Shown in pieces: positions 1 to 8,811 of a stretch of DNA of 64,000 nucleotides. The notes under the pieces are model-generated. The model was not told the DNA's origin and searched no databases. It saw only the letters and a program-made list of their open reading frames with translations. Where the stretch lies: positions 169,491 through 233,490 of the forward strand of contig JBARIW010000051.1 of the NCBI GenBank assembly GCA_049799955.1, given 5' to 3'. Position 1 is the stretch's first letter. Every line of letters begins with the position of its first letter. Position numbers and translations under genes: made by a program. This stretch comes from JBGTFE01 sp049799955. GTDB taxonomy: Bacteria > Acidobacteriota > Blastocatellia > Pyrinomonadales > Pyrinomonadaceae.

Positions 1-90
1 CACGTTGTCGCCAACGCGCAGAAGCTCGTCAGCGGCAAATGGCAGCTTTGCGAAGGCTACGGTTACAGGGAAATTGCTGATTTAAAGTAG
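1..90 (+). CDS. C-terminal fragment of an unidentified protein
   Basis: An open frame enters at base 1 and ends at a TAG (88-90), giving 29 residues that finish in EGYGYREIADLK. The 5' part lies outside the window. Codon use (AAG CTC GTC AGC GGC AAA) looks like a real chromosomal gene. The tail is too short to assign a family. It lies 41 bp upstream of the RNB ribonuclease on the same strand, so the two may be co-transcribed. Confidence 0.5.
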   Translation, partial: HVVANAQKLVSGKWQLCEGYGYREIADLK

Positions 91-131
91 CGTCAGTGAA
101 ATTTAGCGTTGATTCGTAGATAATATTTCAG

Positions 132-1622
132 ATGAATCAACTTACAACCGCAAAACTCGGCGCGCTGGCGCGAAAGACTCTGATTGAAGAAGATTTTCTG
201 GCGGAAATGCCGCCGGAAGTCGTCGAAGAGGCGAGGGAAATCGACGAAAATAAAATTCTTTCTGCGTTCGATGTCAAAGATTTACGCTCGCTTCAATGGT
301 CTTCGATTGATAATAAAACGTCGCGCGACCTCGACCAGGTTGAATACGCGGAAAGTCTGGCAAACGGAGACATTCGCCTGCTCATCGGAATCGCGGATGT
401 CGATGCGTTTGTCCCGAAAAATTCGACAATCGATAATTTTGCCGCTCAAAACACGACTTCCGTTTACGCCGGCAACGTCGTTTTCCCGATGCTGCCCGAG
501 CGTCTTTCGACCGATTTGACCTCTTTGCTCGAAGGCTTCGACCGTCTTGCAGTTGTTACGGAAATGTCTGTCGGCGCGGACGGAAATATAAAATCAAGCG
601 AAGTTTACCGCGCTTTGATTCACAATTACGCCAAATTGTCTTACGAAGAAATCGGCGCGTGGCTCGACGGAAAAACGGCAACGCCCGAAGCTGTCGCAAA
701 AGTAGAAGGCTTGGAAGAGCAGATACGCATTCAGCAAAAAGCCGCCGCGCACTTGCAGGAACTGAGAAAACAAAACGGCGCGCTGGAATTTGAAAGCATC
801 GAATCCGCGCCCGAAGTTTCCGGCGAATTTATTACCGGAATCGAAATCGTGCATTCAAACGCGGCGCGTAAAATAATCGAAAATTTTATGATTGCGGCAA
901 ATGTCGAGATGGCTGAATTTCTCGAAAAGCGAAACGTCGCATCGCTTCGCCGCATCGTGAAAACGCCCGAAAGATGGAGCAAAATTGTCGATATTGCTGC
1001 GGATTTCGGCGAAAATCTGCCCGGCGCGCCCGATTCGAAATCGCTGGCGGATTTTCTCGCGCGGCGTAAAGCGGCTGACCCGCTTCATTATCCTGACCTT
1101 TCGCTTTCCATCATCAAGCTCATCGGTTCGGGCGATTACATCGTGCAGGAAGCGGGCGCGGAAACCGGCGGGCATTTCGGCTTGGCGGTGCGCGATTACA
1201 CGCACTCGACCGCGCCGAATCGCCGTTATTCCGATTTAATCGTGCAGAGACTTGTAAAATCGGCGCTGGAAAACAAACCTTCGCCCTACGCTTTGGAGGA
1301 ATTGGAAGCGATTGCCGAACACTGCAACGAGCGCGAAAGCGCGGCGAAAAAAGTCGAGCGAAAAGTGCGTAAAATAATCGCCGCAAGCGTGATGGCGGCG
1401 CATATCAATGAAGATTTTGAAGCAATCGTTACCGGCAAAACTCAAGGCGGAACATTTGCGCGAATTTTGCGCCCGCCGGTTGACGGTCGCATCGTCGAAG
1501 GCGAAGAAAATACGGAGGTCGGCGACAAAGTGCGTGTTCGCCTGCTCGCCGCTAATTCTGAGAATGGCTTTATCGACTTTGGTGTAAAAAAACAGGCAGA
1601 AGACAGCGGCAGTAAGCTGTAA
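132..1622 (+). CDS. RNB-domain (RNase II/R family) exoribonuclease
   Basis: A 496-residue protein of the RNase II family, hydrolytic 3'-5' exoribonucleases of the cytoplasm. The RNB active-site segment is IDNKTSRDLDQV (D60, D66, D68, Q69). Three of the four metal-binding aspartates of the RNase II/R motif are present, but the fourth is Gln. Further RNB signatures are TEMSVGADGNIKSSEVYRALI and the YTHSTAPNRRYSDLIVQRL block (about residues 357-375), which is highly typical of the family. The C-terminal 60 residues (FEAIVTGKTQGGTFARI...) resemble an S1-type OB fold. It lacks the N-terminal cold-shock domains of RNase R, so it is shorter than RNase R (about 800 aa). No good Shine-Dalgarno precedes the ATG, which is common in this window. 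Confidence 0.9.
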   Translation: MNQLTTAKLGALARKTLIEEDFLAEMPPEVVEEAREIDENKILSAFDVKDLRSLQWSSIDNKTSRDLDQVEYAESLANGDIRLLIGIADVDAFVPKNSTIDNFAAQNTTSVYAGNVVFPMLPERLSTDLTSLLEGFDRLAVVTEMSVGADGNIKSSEVYRALIHNYAKLSYEEIGAWLDGKTATPEAVAKVEGLEEQIRIQQKAAAHLQELRKQNGALEFESIESAPEVSGEFITGIEIVHSNAARKIIENFMIAANVEMAEFLEKRNVASLRRIVKTPERWSKIVDIAADFGENLPGAPDSKSLADFLARRKAADPLHYPDLSLSIIKLIGSGDYIVQEAGAETGGHFGLAVRDYTHSTAPNRRYSDLIVQRLVKSALENKPSPYALEELEAIAEHCNERESAAKKVERKVRKIIAASVMAAHINEDFEAIVTGKTQGGTFARILRPPVDGRIVEGEENTEVGDKVRVRLLAANSENGFIDFGVKKQAEDSGSKL

Positions 1623-1634
1623 AAATTTTAGTGC

Positions 1635-2096
1635 CTACTTCTTCAATATCGGTTCAAGATTGCGCGTCGTGTCTTCGGTAACAATCGGCGGAAGTGTCGA
1701 TTCGTTCAGCGCAGCGCGTGCTGAAGATGCGGCGGGCATTTCGACTAATTTTTGTGCCTCGGCTTGTTTTATCTGATGATTGTTCGCTTTTTTATTCATC
1801 GCGCCGCTCCGTTTGAGCAGAAGCGATATAAAAGCAACGTCGGCTATCAGAAGCATAAAAAAGCTCAGAAACGTTACAATCATAATCACGTCGGTATCAA
1901 AACCGATGACGTTTTTCATTACCGCCATCAAGCCGATAATAACGCCGATGCCGCCGATGGTAACGCCGACAATCGCCCAGATAAACGACTCAATCTCCGT
2001 CGCGGACTGTTTGATTCCGCCAATTAATTCTTTCCCGCACCGATTGCAAAAATTTAAGTCCGGCGAAACCTCTGCGCCGCAAGCTGAACAAAACAT
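1635..2096 (-). CDS. Zinc-ribbon membrane protein
   Basis: A 153-residue protein. It begins with a zinc ribbon (C3-x2-C6 and C17-x2-C20; MFCSACGAEVSP...FCNRCGKE), followed by two hydrophobic segments at about residues 39-60 and 73-95 and a polar, probably disordered tail. An AAGGAGG lies upstream, at a long spacing. This architecture is common in small bacterial membrane proteins of unknown role. It converges with the ribonuclease gene (12 bp between stops) and is followed upstream by another membrane protein on the same strand. No specific function can be given. Confidence 0.75.
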   Translation of the reverse strand: MFCSACGAEVSPDLNFCNRCGKELIGGIKQSATEIESFIWAIVGVTIGGIGVIIGLMAVMKNVIGFDTDVIMIVTFLSFFMLLIADVAFISLLLKRSGAMNKKANNHQIKQAEAQKLVEMPAASSARAALNESTLPPIVTEDTTRNLEPILKK

Positions 2097-2134
2097 ATTT
2101 TTATATTTTCGCCTCCTTCAGCCAATACGATACC

Positions 2135-2713
2135 TTAAATCGCAAAGTTCGTAAAAGCATTGCTCTTTTCCACGCGCGAATTTTTCTTTCGGCTCTCAAA
2201 AATCAGCCAGACGAACGGCAGCAGAAAAGCAAGCTTCAGGATTGGCGCTTCCGCATTTAACGAAGTGCCGAGATAAGCTAGATAAAAACCGTAAGCTTCG
2301 ACGCAAACGACGATTGACATAACGACAAAACCTAAAATCCGCGTCTTTCCACAACTGTCAAACAGCAACAGCGCGACAAACCAGAGTAAAAGAACATCGA
2401 CCAGACGCGCTTCGAGCCATTGTCCCAACACCTGAAAGGCGAAATAAGTGAGCGAATCGTTTTGTATCAAGGGGCTAACGCCCTGCAACAGGAAAAGCAA
2501 GGCTAAAGCGCCCGCAGACACGCTGCCGGTCCAATTTATCCATCCCGGTATATTAAAATCGAAAACCGAAAACGAAACGAGCGCAAAACTGACCGCGCAC
2601 ACAAAATGAACTATTATCTCGGCTTCGACGCCGAAAATTATCTGACACAGCACAGCGGCAGGAAATGCTGACAGGAAAACGATAGCGGCTAAAAACCCTC
2701 GCAGTGATTTCAT
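2135..2713 (-). CDS. Hypothetical multi-pass membrane protein
   Basis: A 192-residue protein of about six hydrophobic segments (first MKSLRGFLAAIVFLSAFPAAV, last ILKLAFLLPFVWLIFES), ending in a short basic polar tail. It looks like an integral inner-membrane protein. I recognise no family motif. It lies 38 bp upstream of the zinc-ribbon protein and may be co-transcribed with it. The start ATG is the first in-frame start after an AT-rich leader. Confidence 0.65.
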   Translation of the reverse strand: MKSLRGFLAAIVFLSAFPAAVLCQIIFGVEAEIIVHFVCAVSFALVSFSVFDFNIPGWINWTGSVSAGALALLFLLQGVSPLIQNDSLTYFAFQVLGQWLEARLVDVLLLWFVALLLFDSCGKTRILGFVVMSIVVCVEAYGFYLAYLGTSLNAEAPILKLAFLLPFVWLIFESRKKNSRVEKSNAFTNFAI

Positions 2714-2848
2714 TTTAATTAAATATAAATCCGCATGCTATCGGAAAATTATAAAATGTTACTCATATTAAGAAAAGAAATATAAGATTTAATCATGGAA
2801 TTTCGTGTTAACTGCTCTGTTTGTAATAAAGAACACATTGCAGACCTG

Positions 2849-3427
2849 TTATTTCCTTGACGGTTTGAGTTTTTCCATGACGGCGGGCGGATTTTTGCCG
2901 TGGTCGTCGAACATCAGCTTTTCGTTGATGCAGATGGTCTGCGACGGAATGATGTCGCCGTTTGCGTCATAGCATAATTGCAAAACCCAGCCGAAAACTG
3001 CCGGATTCCATTTTCCGACGGGGAAATTTGATGACGGCGGAAGCTTTGTCCCGTCTGCGCCGAGTGCCTTTGCGAAATCGAGAATCTCGCCGTGATGCCA
3101 GCAGATGAGTATGCTGCTATTGTCGTAATTTGGGTCGCTCAAAATTTCGGGCGCGTATTTGCCGTACTCTTTATCTTTGTAAGGCATTTCAATCGTCAGA
3201 TTCAACGCCTTTGCCAGAGGCTCAATCGTGAGGCGCGGGCGATGGCTCACGTTTGAATCTTTCGCCGCGATTATGTAATCGAGACTGATAACTTTTGAAT
3301 TAATCTCGTAGTTTTGAAAATAAATCGAATAAGCCTGCGCGCGCTCCTCTCCGGCGACCGAAAGCTTATCGCCTTTGGCGGGCTTTTCGCCGTGTCGAAC
3401 CATCAAAATATTTGCGTTTTTGGGCAT
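2849..3427 (-). CDS. Histidine-phosphatase-like protein
   Basis: A 192-residue protein starting MPKNANILMVRHGEKP. The RHGE motif is the phosphohistidine motif of the histidine phosphatase (phosphoglycerate-mutase-like) superfamily, and a second HHGE (CWHHGEI, about residues 110-116) fits the second catalytic histidine. Arginines in HRPRLTIEP could complete the pocket. The substrate is unknown. A strong Shine-Dalgarno (AGGAGGT) precedes the ATG. It stands alone between a membrane gene and a methyltransferase gene, all on the minus strand. Confidence 0.7.
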   Translation of the reverse strand: MPKNANILMVRHGEKPAKGDKLSVAGEERAQAYSIYFQNYEINSKVISLDYIIAAKDSNVSHRPRLTIEPLAKALNLTIEMPYKDKEYGKYAPEILSDPNYDNSSILICWHHGEILDFAKALGADGTKLPPSSNFPVGKWNPAVFGWVLQLCYDANGDIIPSQTICINEKLMFDDHGKNPPAVMEKLKPSRK

Positions 3428-3535
3428 TACGACCTCCTGTTTTGTTTTTATAAAATTCTTTCAATAAAACCGATTTGAATCAACGTATCCGCTTAATCAC
3501 CATCCTGCGCGTGTATTCGTCTGAATTTTCGTTTG

Positions 3536-4192
3536 TCATTTTTTAGCGGTTACCGTGCCCGATGCGAGAAACATGCAGCCGAAGAAATAATCTTTTTCGA
3601 CCTTGATGTTTTCGACACGCTTCGACAATATTTTCAAAGGCTCGCGGTCGGGGATTGGAGTCGTCGGGAAGGAGAGCCTGGAGAGTATCTTTCGTAAAAC
3701 GGGATTTAAGATGACGCCCAAACGGCTGTTTGAAGTTTTTCCGCCGAAGACGACAACGCGGGCGTTATCGCTCAAATACGGAAAAATGTTCGCCAGAGCG
3801 TCTTCCGAAGCATAGACATCGGGCGCTGCCATCATCAGCAGAGCGTCAAATTTACCGGTCAAAACGGCGGTTTGCGCGGGTTCTTCGATTACACGAACAT
3901 TTTTCCACCCGTTTTTTTCGATTCGTTTTCTCGCGTTAATCGCAAATTCCGGGCTGATTTCGATACCGACAACTTCGCCGGTCGAGCCGACTGCTTGAAC
4001 GAGCGTCGGAAAGCTCGCGCCCGAACCGCAGCCCGCGTCCAGAACACGGTCGCCCGGTTTCAGTTTAAGCAGCTCGACCGCTTTTCGCCGCAGAGATTTG
4101 ACGAAGAAAAAGTCGAAATTAGGAAACGGTCTGGTCAGCGGACCAAAAATTCTAACGTATGGCGGCGTAATGTCGCTGATTTTTTCCTTCAT
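3536..4192 (-). CDS. Class I SAM-dependent methyltransferase
   Basis: A 218-residue protein with the Rossmann-type SAM-binding motif I (LKPGDRVLDAGCGSGAS, about residues 43-59), an acidic end of strand 2 (GEVVGIEIS) and a motif IV-like segment (FDALLMMAAPDVYAS). The N-terminal PPYVRIFGPLTRPFPNFDFF resembles methyltransferases acting on small lipophilic substrates, but the substrate cannot be told. The ATG follows AAGGAG with good spacing. It is the last gene of a minus-strand run after the DoxX-like and coiled-coil genes. Confidence 0.8.
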   Translation of the reverse strand: MKEKISDITPPYVRIFGPLTRPFPNFDFFFVKSLRRKAVELLKLKPGDRVLDAGCGSGASFPTLVQAVGSTGEVVGIEISPEFAINARKRIEKNGWKNVRVIEEPAQTAVLTGKFDALLMMAAPDVYASEDALANIFPYLSDNARVVVFGGKTSNSRLGVILNPVLRKILSRLSFPTTPIPDREPLKILSKRVENIKVEKDYFFGCMFLASGTVTAKK

Positions 4193-4224
4193 TCAAATAC
4201 TCCTTTATAAAATTGTCCGGCGCT

Positions 4225-4617
4225 TTATCTTCGCAAAGGAATGAGCGCGCGCAAGCGTTCATCACGCAGAAAAAGTCCGCCCCACAACAATACGCCGAAT
4301 ATGACCGGAAACAAAATAGTAAAAAGCGTGTCGCCGACACGCACGTGCGTGGCAACCGCGCCGCCGAGATAACCTGTCAGTAGAATCGCGCCGAGAATGG
4401 AGGTGCACGGAATCAGGTAAAGAATCGTACAGACGAGCAGAACGATGCCGAGACCGACGATAACCGTTTCGGGATAGCCGAGCTTGACGGTCGCCTCGAC
4501 GACGGGCGCGGGCTTAAACAATTTTGCCGCGCCATCGAGAAGCAAAAATAATACAGGCATCGCGCTGATGATGCGTCCCGCCCAGAGCATCTTTTTCGAT
4601 TGTGTTTCAGACTCCAT
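4225..4617 (-). CDS. DoxX-like membrane protein
   Basis: A 130-residue protein with four hydrophobic segments: IISAMPVLFLLLDGAAKLF, VIVGLGIVLLVCTILYLI, SILGAILLTGYLGGAVATHV and LFTILFPVIFGVLLWGGLFL. The pattern, including GYLGGAVATHVRVGD, is that of the DoxX-like family of small inner-membrane proteins. A GAGGG Shine-Dalgarno sits inside the end of the upstream 57-codon gene, so the two are probably translationally linked. Function is not established for this subgroup. Confidence 0.8.
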   Translation of the reverse strand: MESETQSKKMLWAGRIISAMPVLFLLLDGAAKLFKPAPVVEATVKLGYPETVIVGLGIVLLVCTILYLIPCTSILGAILLTGYLGGAVATHVRVGDTLFTILFPVIFGVLLWGGLFLRDERLRALIPLRR

Positions 4618-4624
4618 AAATTTA

Positions 4625-4798
4625 TCAACCCTCGGTCTGCGCGATTATCTTTTCCTGATTGGCGAGAATCCGTTCCTGATTTTCAAGAATCCGGTCGAGC
4701 TTGTCCTGATTGGATTTTATCTGTTCCTGATTTGCCAAAATCTGTTCCTGATTATTGATGATAATTTGCTGATTGGCTAAAACTTCGTCGTTGGACAT
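4625..4798 (-). CDS. Small coiled-coil protein, 57 residues, heptad repeats
   Basis: A small open frame with an ATG at 4796-4798, a TGA at 4625-4627 and an AGGAG Shine-Dalgarno at good distance. The protein is a run of near-identical 7-residue units built on the word NQE followed by hydrophobic Ile/Leu: NQEQILA, NQEQIKS, NQDKLDR, NQERILA, NQEKIIA. Such a pattern with Ile/Leu in a/d positions is a strong coiled coil, probably an oligomerising peptide. It ends 7 bp before the DoxX-like start. Before the transposon insertion it would have lain just downstream of dnaN. Its function is unknown. Confidence 0.7.
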   Translation of the reverse strand: MSNDEVLANQQIIINNQEQILANQEQIKSNQDKLDRILENQERILANQEKIIAQTEG

Positions 4799-4840
4799 AA
4801 TATTTTTCTCCTGTTTATTTTTTAGGATAATTTTGCCGCT

Positions 4841-4852
4841 AAAAAAGTCCGC
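4841..4852 (-). terminator. dnaN: Distal half of the split dnaN terminator
   Basis: Read on the minus strand, GCGGACTTTTTT is the 3' stem and T-tract of an intrinsic terminator. Its partner AAAAGTCCGC is 9 kb away at 14028-14037. Removing 4856-14016 and one GCATT copy restores a perfect 10-bp stem with a 9-base loop followed by T6. Confidence 0.8.
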
Positions 4853-4855
4853 ATT
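4851..4855. repeat. Target site duplication, left copy (GCATT)
   Basis: Five bases directly abutting the terminal TGT of the element. The same GCATT abuts the other terminus at 14017-14021. Five-base duplications are the rule for Tn7-like, Tn5053-like and Mu-like DDE transposition. Confidence 0.9.
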
Positions 4856-4952
4856 TGTCGCTTAACAATATAGTTGGCAACTAAAATCTCCATAAGTTGT
4901 TGATTTTGCGTACTACCTAAAATTCACTTTCGACAATAAAGTTGGTAACTGG
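4856..4952. repeat. Left end with spaced TnsB-type sites
   Basis: TGTCGC terminus, a first site ACAATATAGTTGGCAACT (about 4865-4882), a weak AAGTTGTTGA (4894-4903) and a strong ACAATAAAGTTGGTAACTGG (4933-4952). Wide spacing between sites is the pattern of the Tn7 left end. Confidence 0.85.
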
Positions 4953-5334
4953 TTTTTTAATCCTTACCAAATATTTTTTCGCCTGCTTTAGTGTCCTTTC
5001 GCGAACTTTACTTTAACCAATATAGACATTCCGTAGCACCGACCTTTTTTCAATTAAAAAGCTGATTAAAGAATTAAAAAATCGTTGACTTTATCTTAAA
5101 AATACTTTAAGGTTAATTAAATTTTAATTTAAGACTTCTAAATACCGACGACATACAACCTATTTTGGCATTATTCTGCAAGAGTTTGCCAAAACAAAAA
5201 CAAAGAATTTATAAGATATAAATTCTCTGAAGGTTCTGTGTGTTGTCGTTTTATTTTATTAAAGGAAGCTGATTTTATGAATTTTAATCCTTCGAACCAA
5301 TGAGAGGGATATTTTATATGAAGAGATAAAGACA
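4953..5334. other. Non-coding leader inside the element's left end
   Basis: About 380 bp of AT-rich DNA between the left-end sites and the first cargo gene. A possible degenerate fourth site (CCAATATAGAC, near 5019) and a TTGACT hexamer (5085-5090) are present, but I see no convincing -10 box. A short ATG-AAG-AGA-TAA minifram lies at 5318. No gene is supported here. Confidence 0.4.
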
Positions 5335-6408
5335 ATGAAAAAAGAAAATGAAATGTCATATCAAAAACATCCAGGAGAGCATATAAGGTTGATTCAAAAC
5401 GAGCAAGTCAAGCTGCCGAAACACGACCGTTTAAAGATGAAAACCGTCTCTTTTTTACGCGCCGGCGCATTCCTGCTGGTATTGTTTTGTTTATTGAATA
5501 TTAAAACATTTGCGTGGAGCGCGCCAGGGCATATGACCGTCGCTTACCTGGCTTACAAGAGCCTTACGCCGAATGCGCGCGCCCGTGTGGATAAACTGGT
5601 GGCAATGAACCCGAAAATCAATCTTTGGCGGTCGCAACTGCCGGCAGGAATTTCCGATGCCGACAGCCGCATGATGTTATTTATGATTGAAGCAACCTGG
5701 GCTGACCAGATTAAGTCTGACGGCGAGCATTTTCAGGATGGCACCAACAACGGCAACACACCGCCGAAGGACGAAACGGCAGCTCAAAATATCGGTTTTT
5801 CCGACAAAGCGATGCATAAATACTGGCACTTTATTGATCGTCCCTTTTCAGTTGATGGAACGGCTTTGAAGAATCCCGATACTCCGAATGCTCTGACGCA
5901 AATAAAGGTTTTCAGATCTGTTCTGGCATCAAACGAGAACGACGCCCTCAAAGCTTATGACCTGGCATGGCTTGTCCATGTGATTGGCGATGTTCACCAA
6001 CCGCTACACTGCGCCGCTCGATTTACGAAGAGCACGCCGAACGGTGATGATGGCGGCAACGGCGTTAAGTTTTGCAGCCCGTCCTGCGATTCGTTACACG
6101 GTTTTTGGGATGGAATATTCGGCACAGCGAGCAAGCCGCAACAAGCCATTCCGCGAGCAATCAAAGTTGGAAACAGCCTTAATCCAGCGTCTCAAACGAT
6201 GGTGGAGAATCTCGAAGAGTCTGACTGGATAGATGAAAGTTTTGCGCTTGCCAAAGAAATAGTCTATAAGAATCCGCCGATAAAAACCGGCAAAGGTCCA
6301 TTTAATGTCACCGACAAATATCGAAACAGAGCGATTGACAAAGCTAACCAACAAGTAGCGCTGGCAGGAGCGCGTTTAGCCAGAATTCTAAATTCCGAGC
6401 TTAAGTAA
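5335..6408 (+). CDS. Secreted S1/P1-family zinc nuclease
   Basis: A 357-residue protein of the S1/P1 nuclease family, trinuclear-zinc enzymes that cut single-stranded nucleic acids and remove 3'-phosphates, exported from the cell. The zinc ligands appear intact: W61 and H66 right after a signal peptide (AWSAPGH), then WADQIK, WHFID, H-V-I-GD-VHQPLH and LHGFWDG. In this family the Trp is the mature N-terminus, so cleavage after A60 is expected. That makes the first 34 residues odd. The true start may be the ATG at 5437 (MKTVSFLRAG...), although its Shine-Dalgarno is poor. Base composition is closer to the host chromosome than the genes downstream. It is the first cargo gene of the Tn7-like element. 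Confidence 0.88.
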   Translation: MKKENEMSYQKHPGEHIRLIQNEQVKLPKHDRLKMKTVSFLRAGAFLLVLFCLLNIKTFAWSAPGHMTVAYLAYKSLTPNARARVDKLVAMNPKINLWRSQLPAGISDADSRMMLFMIEATWADQIKSDGEHFQDGTNNGNTPPKDETAAQNIGFSDKAMHKYWHFIDRPFSVDGTALKNPDTPNALTQIKVFRSVLASNENDALKAYDLAWLVHVIGDVHQPLHCAARFTKSTPNGDDGGNGVKFCSPSCDSLHGFWDGIFGTASKPQQAIPRAIKVGNSLNPASQTMVENLEESDWIDESFALAKEIVYKNPPIKTGKGPFNVTDKYRNRAIDKANQQVALAGARLARILNSELK

Positions 6409-6540
6409 AACCAGTCTCAGTGAATCCCGAACGGGAATTAATTTATGTTAACGGCGGTAACAAAAATGCCGCCCCGGAGGGCGAAGAAGTGCAAACACCT
6501 CACGTTACAAAAATAAAAACCTATTAAAAATAAAAATTTT

Positions 6541-8811
6541 ATGAGTCGTCTTCCAACAATCAAGTTAAGTAAAGATACGGAAAAAAGCTTTAACCTTCTT
6601 GTCAAGAATTATCGATTAATAGATAACTTGTACCGTCGGGGATTGTTTGAAATTAAATTAAATATTGATGAAAGCGGGTTGATTAATGAAGTCAAGCCGC
6701 AATCTGATTCCGACATTCCACAAATAAATATAAACGATACTTTGACCAAAGCATCGAATTATAAAATTAAATACGAGGGCAGGGATACGCTTCTTTCCGA
6801 ATTAGTCGAAGTTTCGGTAATAAATTATGACGATAAAATCTCACCTTTTCTGGCAGCCTCATTTCTAATTTATATTCAGGCTTTAGAGATTGAGAAAAAG
6901 CTTCTGCATAATATAAATAATCACTCGATTAATTACTGGGATTTGTCCTCGACAGAAATAACCAAAAATCCGATCAGGCTTATTAATCGGACACATATTT
7001 TGGCGTACGAGATTTCCGATTACTTTTTAGCCACGCCGCACAATCTGGCTTACTGGTTTCACAATACTGCTAACGATATTATGAATCTTTCGGATATTAA
7101 TAAATTTATCAAAGCCAAATACTCGTTAGTTCCCGATAAAACATTAATGTCGGAATTAACCAAAGATTGCTCGCTCATCGTATTATTTGCCGCCAATGAT
7201 TTTTACCGCCGGCACAATGCAGATTCTTATGAAAACGCACGACAATTGCTTAAATTTCTTAAAGAAAAAGTAATTGACTTAAAAACCAAAGATAATAAAG
7301 GAATGCTCCGGAATCTGGCGCTGTCCGGACTTTTTTACTATATAAAGGGGAGAGTTGATTTCGCTCGCAGCAATTTCAAAGAATCAGCTCAGGATTTTAG
7401 AAAAAGTACGGAATTTTATCTGCTCAAATTAACGCAGGACGAATTAAAGTACCAGAAAGAGATAATCAAGCCTGATGAATTCAGGAATTCAAAAATATTA
7501 TCCATGCGCCGAATCGCGCTGACCTCAATTCTCGGAAGCGGTTTTCAGGCGCTTGTGGAAAGCCGGGTCAGCGAAGCGTTACAGCTTGCGATGCTGGCTA
7601 AGTCTGTTCTGGTTACCAATAGCGGAATCGTTTACAAAACTTATGCCGAGTTGATATATCAAAGCGCAAGACGGGCTTATCACAGTTCCGACTCCAATAT
7701 AATTTTCGATGTCATCAATAAAATAAACGAATGTCGAAATATCTTTATAAACCTCGTTCCTAAAAGCCATTACATTCACCGTGCCGGAATCGAATTAAGT
7801 CTTGCACTGCACTATCTTGCGCGCGCGATGGATCAGGGAAACGATAATATTCTTAAAATGCAGGTAACGTCTCTGATCAAACAACAATTGGAGAATTTTC
7901 CCGATTTAGCGGCGGAATGCGAAGGTAAGTCCATTCGCGAAAAAATATATTCGGCTGCTTTAAGATATCTGGAAGAAGCGATTAAATTTACGGAAAACAA
8001 AAACAACCGTCTAAAGTGCGAGACCCTCACGATTTCCAGTCATTTACTTAGACTCAAATCAAATCCGAATCTGACGGAATCTCTTAAGAACGCAGAAAAG
8101 TCTATGGAGTTTTCTGAGGGAATGGGGCAAATTTTCTGCGAAGCCAAAATTGCGGTCGGCGCAGTTCTTGCGGCATTAATTGATAAGAAAAGGTCAACAG
8201 AAAAAAATAAACGAGCTAACACTTCGGCTCGTGCTGATTATACTAAAGCTTGTCTACAATTTGAGGAAGTCCTGCGTATTAACAATGGAGCTAATCACAG
8301 GATTTCCGCAGTTGCATATTTACAACTTGCCGAATGCTACTTAAAAATGGACAGGATTTCGTTAGCAAGGCATTTTTTCCAACAATGGGAAAAAATTAAA
8401 GGTCATGTCGAACATGAATACGTCCACCAGAAGGCTTCTGAAATTCAGCAACGTCTGAATATTACAGATCACGTTTTTACTGTTGATTTACAGTTCCAGA
8501 AAGACGTTAATTACTGGAGAGAAGAGTTTAATAAATGGTACTTTATGCAAAAAATTATCGAACTTTCCAAGGTAATTACGAACAATCCCGACGATTTTAT
8601 TGAAGGAACAAAACTTACCGGGAAGCAATATATAGAGTTACTGAAAAAAGATAACGAAGCCCCAAGGCTTCGACCGCCGTTGGTAAGAATAGCTATGGAT
8701 ATTTTTGGTGTCAAAAATTCTGCGGCTTATGATAAGTTAAAAGAATTCGAGGCTTTAAAAAAACTTGAACGTATAGTCAGCGAAATTTCTCTTGAAAAAT
8801 TGTTGCCCTAA
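6541..8811 (+). CDS. Large helical-repeat (TPR-like) cytoplasmic protein, unknown
   Basis: A 756-residue AT-rich gene, clearly different in codon use from the chromosomal genes around the element. No signal peptide or membrane segment is visible. From about residue 240 the protein is a chain of paired amphipathic helices, for example LSGLFYYIKGRVDFARSNFKESAQDF and AVAYLQLAECYLKMDRISLARHFF, the pattern of tetratricopeptide-like repeats used for protein binding. The N-terminal 200 residues and the last 120 (NPDDFIEGTKLTGKQYIELL...) have no family I recognise. No HTH, DDE or ATPase motif is seen, so it is not a transposition protein. It lies between the nuclease and the DUF4407 operon, all on the same strand. 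Its role is unknown. Confidence 0.7.
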   Translation: MSRLPTIKLSKDTEKSFNLLVKNYRLIDNLYRRGLFEIKLNIDESGLINEVKPQSDSDIPQININDTLTKASNYKIKYEGRDTLLSELVEVSVINYDDKISPFLAASFLIYIQALEIEKKLLHNINNHSINYWDLSSTEITKNPIRLINRTHILAYEISDYFLATPHNLAYWFHNTANDIMNLSDINKFIKAKYSLVPDKTLMSELTKDCSLIVLFAANDFYRRHNADSYENARQLLKFLKEKVIDLKTKDNKGMLRNLALSGLFYYIKGRVDFARSNFKESAQDFRKSTEFYLLKLTQDELKYQKEIIKPDEFRNSKILSMRRIALTSILGSGFQALVESRVSEALQLAMLAKSVLVTNSGIVYKTYAELIYQSARRAYHSSDSNIIFDVINKINECRNIFINLVPKSHYIHRAGIELSLALHYLARAMDQGNDNILKMQVTSLIKQQLENFPDLAAECEGKSIREKIYSAALRYLEEAIKFTENKNNRLKCETLTISSHLLRLKSNPNLTESLKNAEKSMEFSEGMGQIFCEAKIAVGAVLAALIDKKRSTEKNKRANTSARADYTKACLQFEEVLRINNGANHRISAVAYLQLAECYLKMDRISLARHFFQQWEKIKGHVEHEYVHQKASEIQQRLNITDHVFTVDLQFQKDVNYWREEFNKWYFMQKIIELSKVITNNPDDFIEGTKLTGKQYIELLKKDNEAPRLRPPLVRIAMDIFGVKNSAAYDKLKEFEALKKLERIVSEISLEKLLP

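Noticed and set aside
3527..3541. Shared TTTTCGTTTGTCAT word at the ends of the methyltransferase and dnaN genes (also near 14034)
   Set aside because: Only about 13 bases are shared at two gene ends with stop codons; probably chance, and not at the element boundary.
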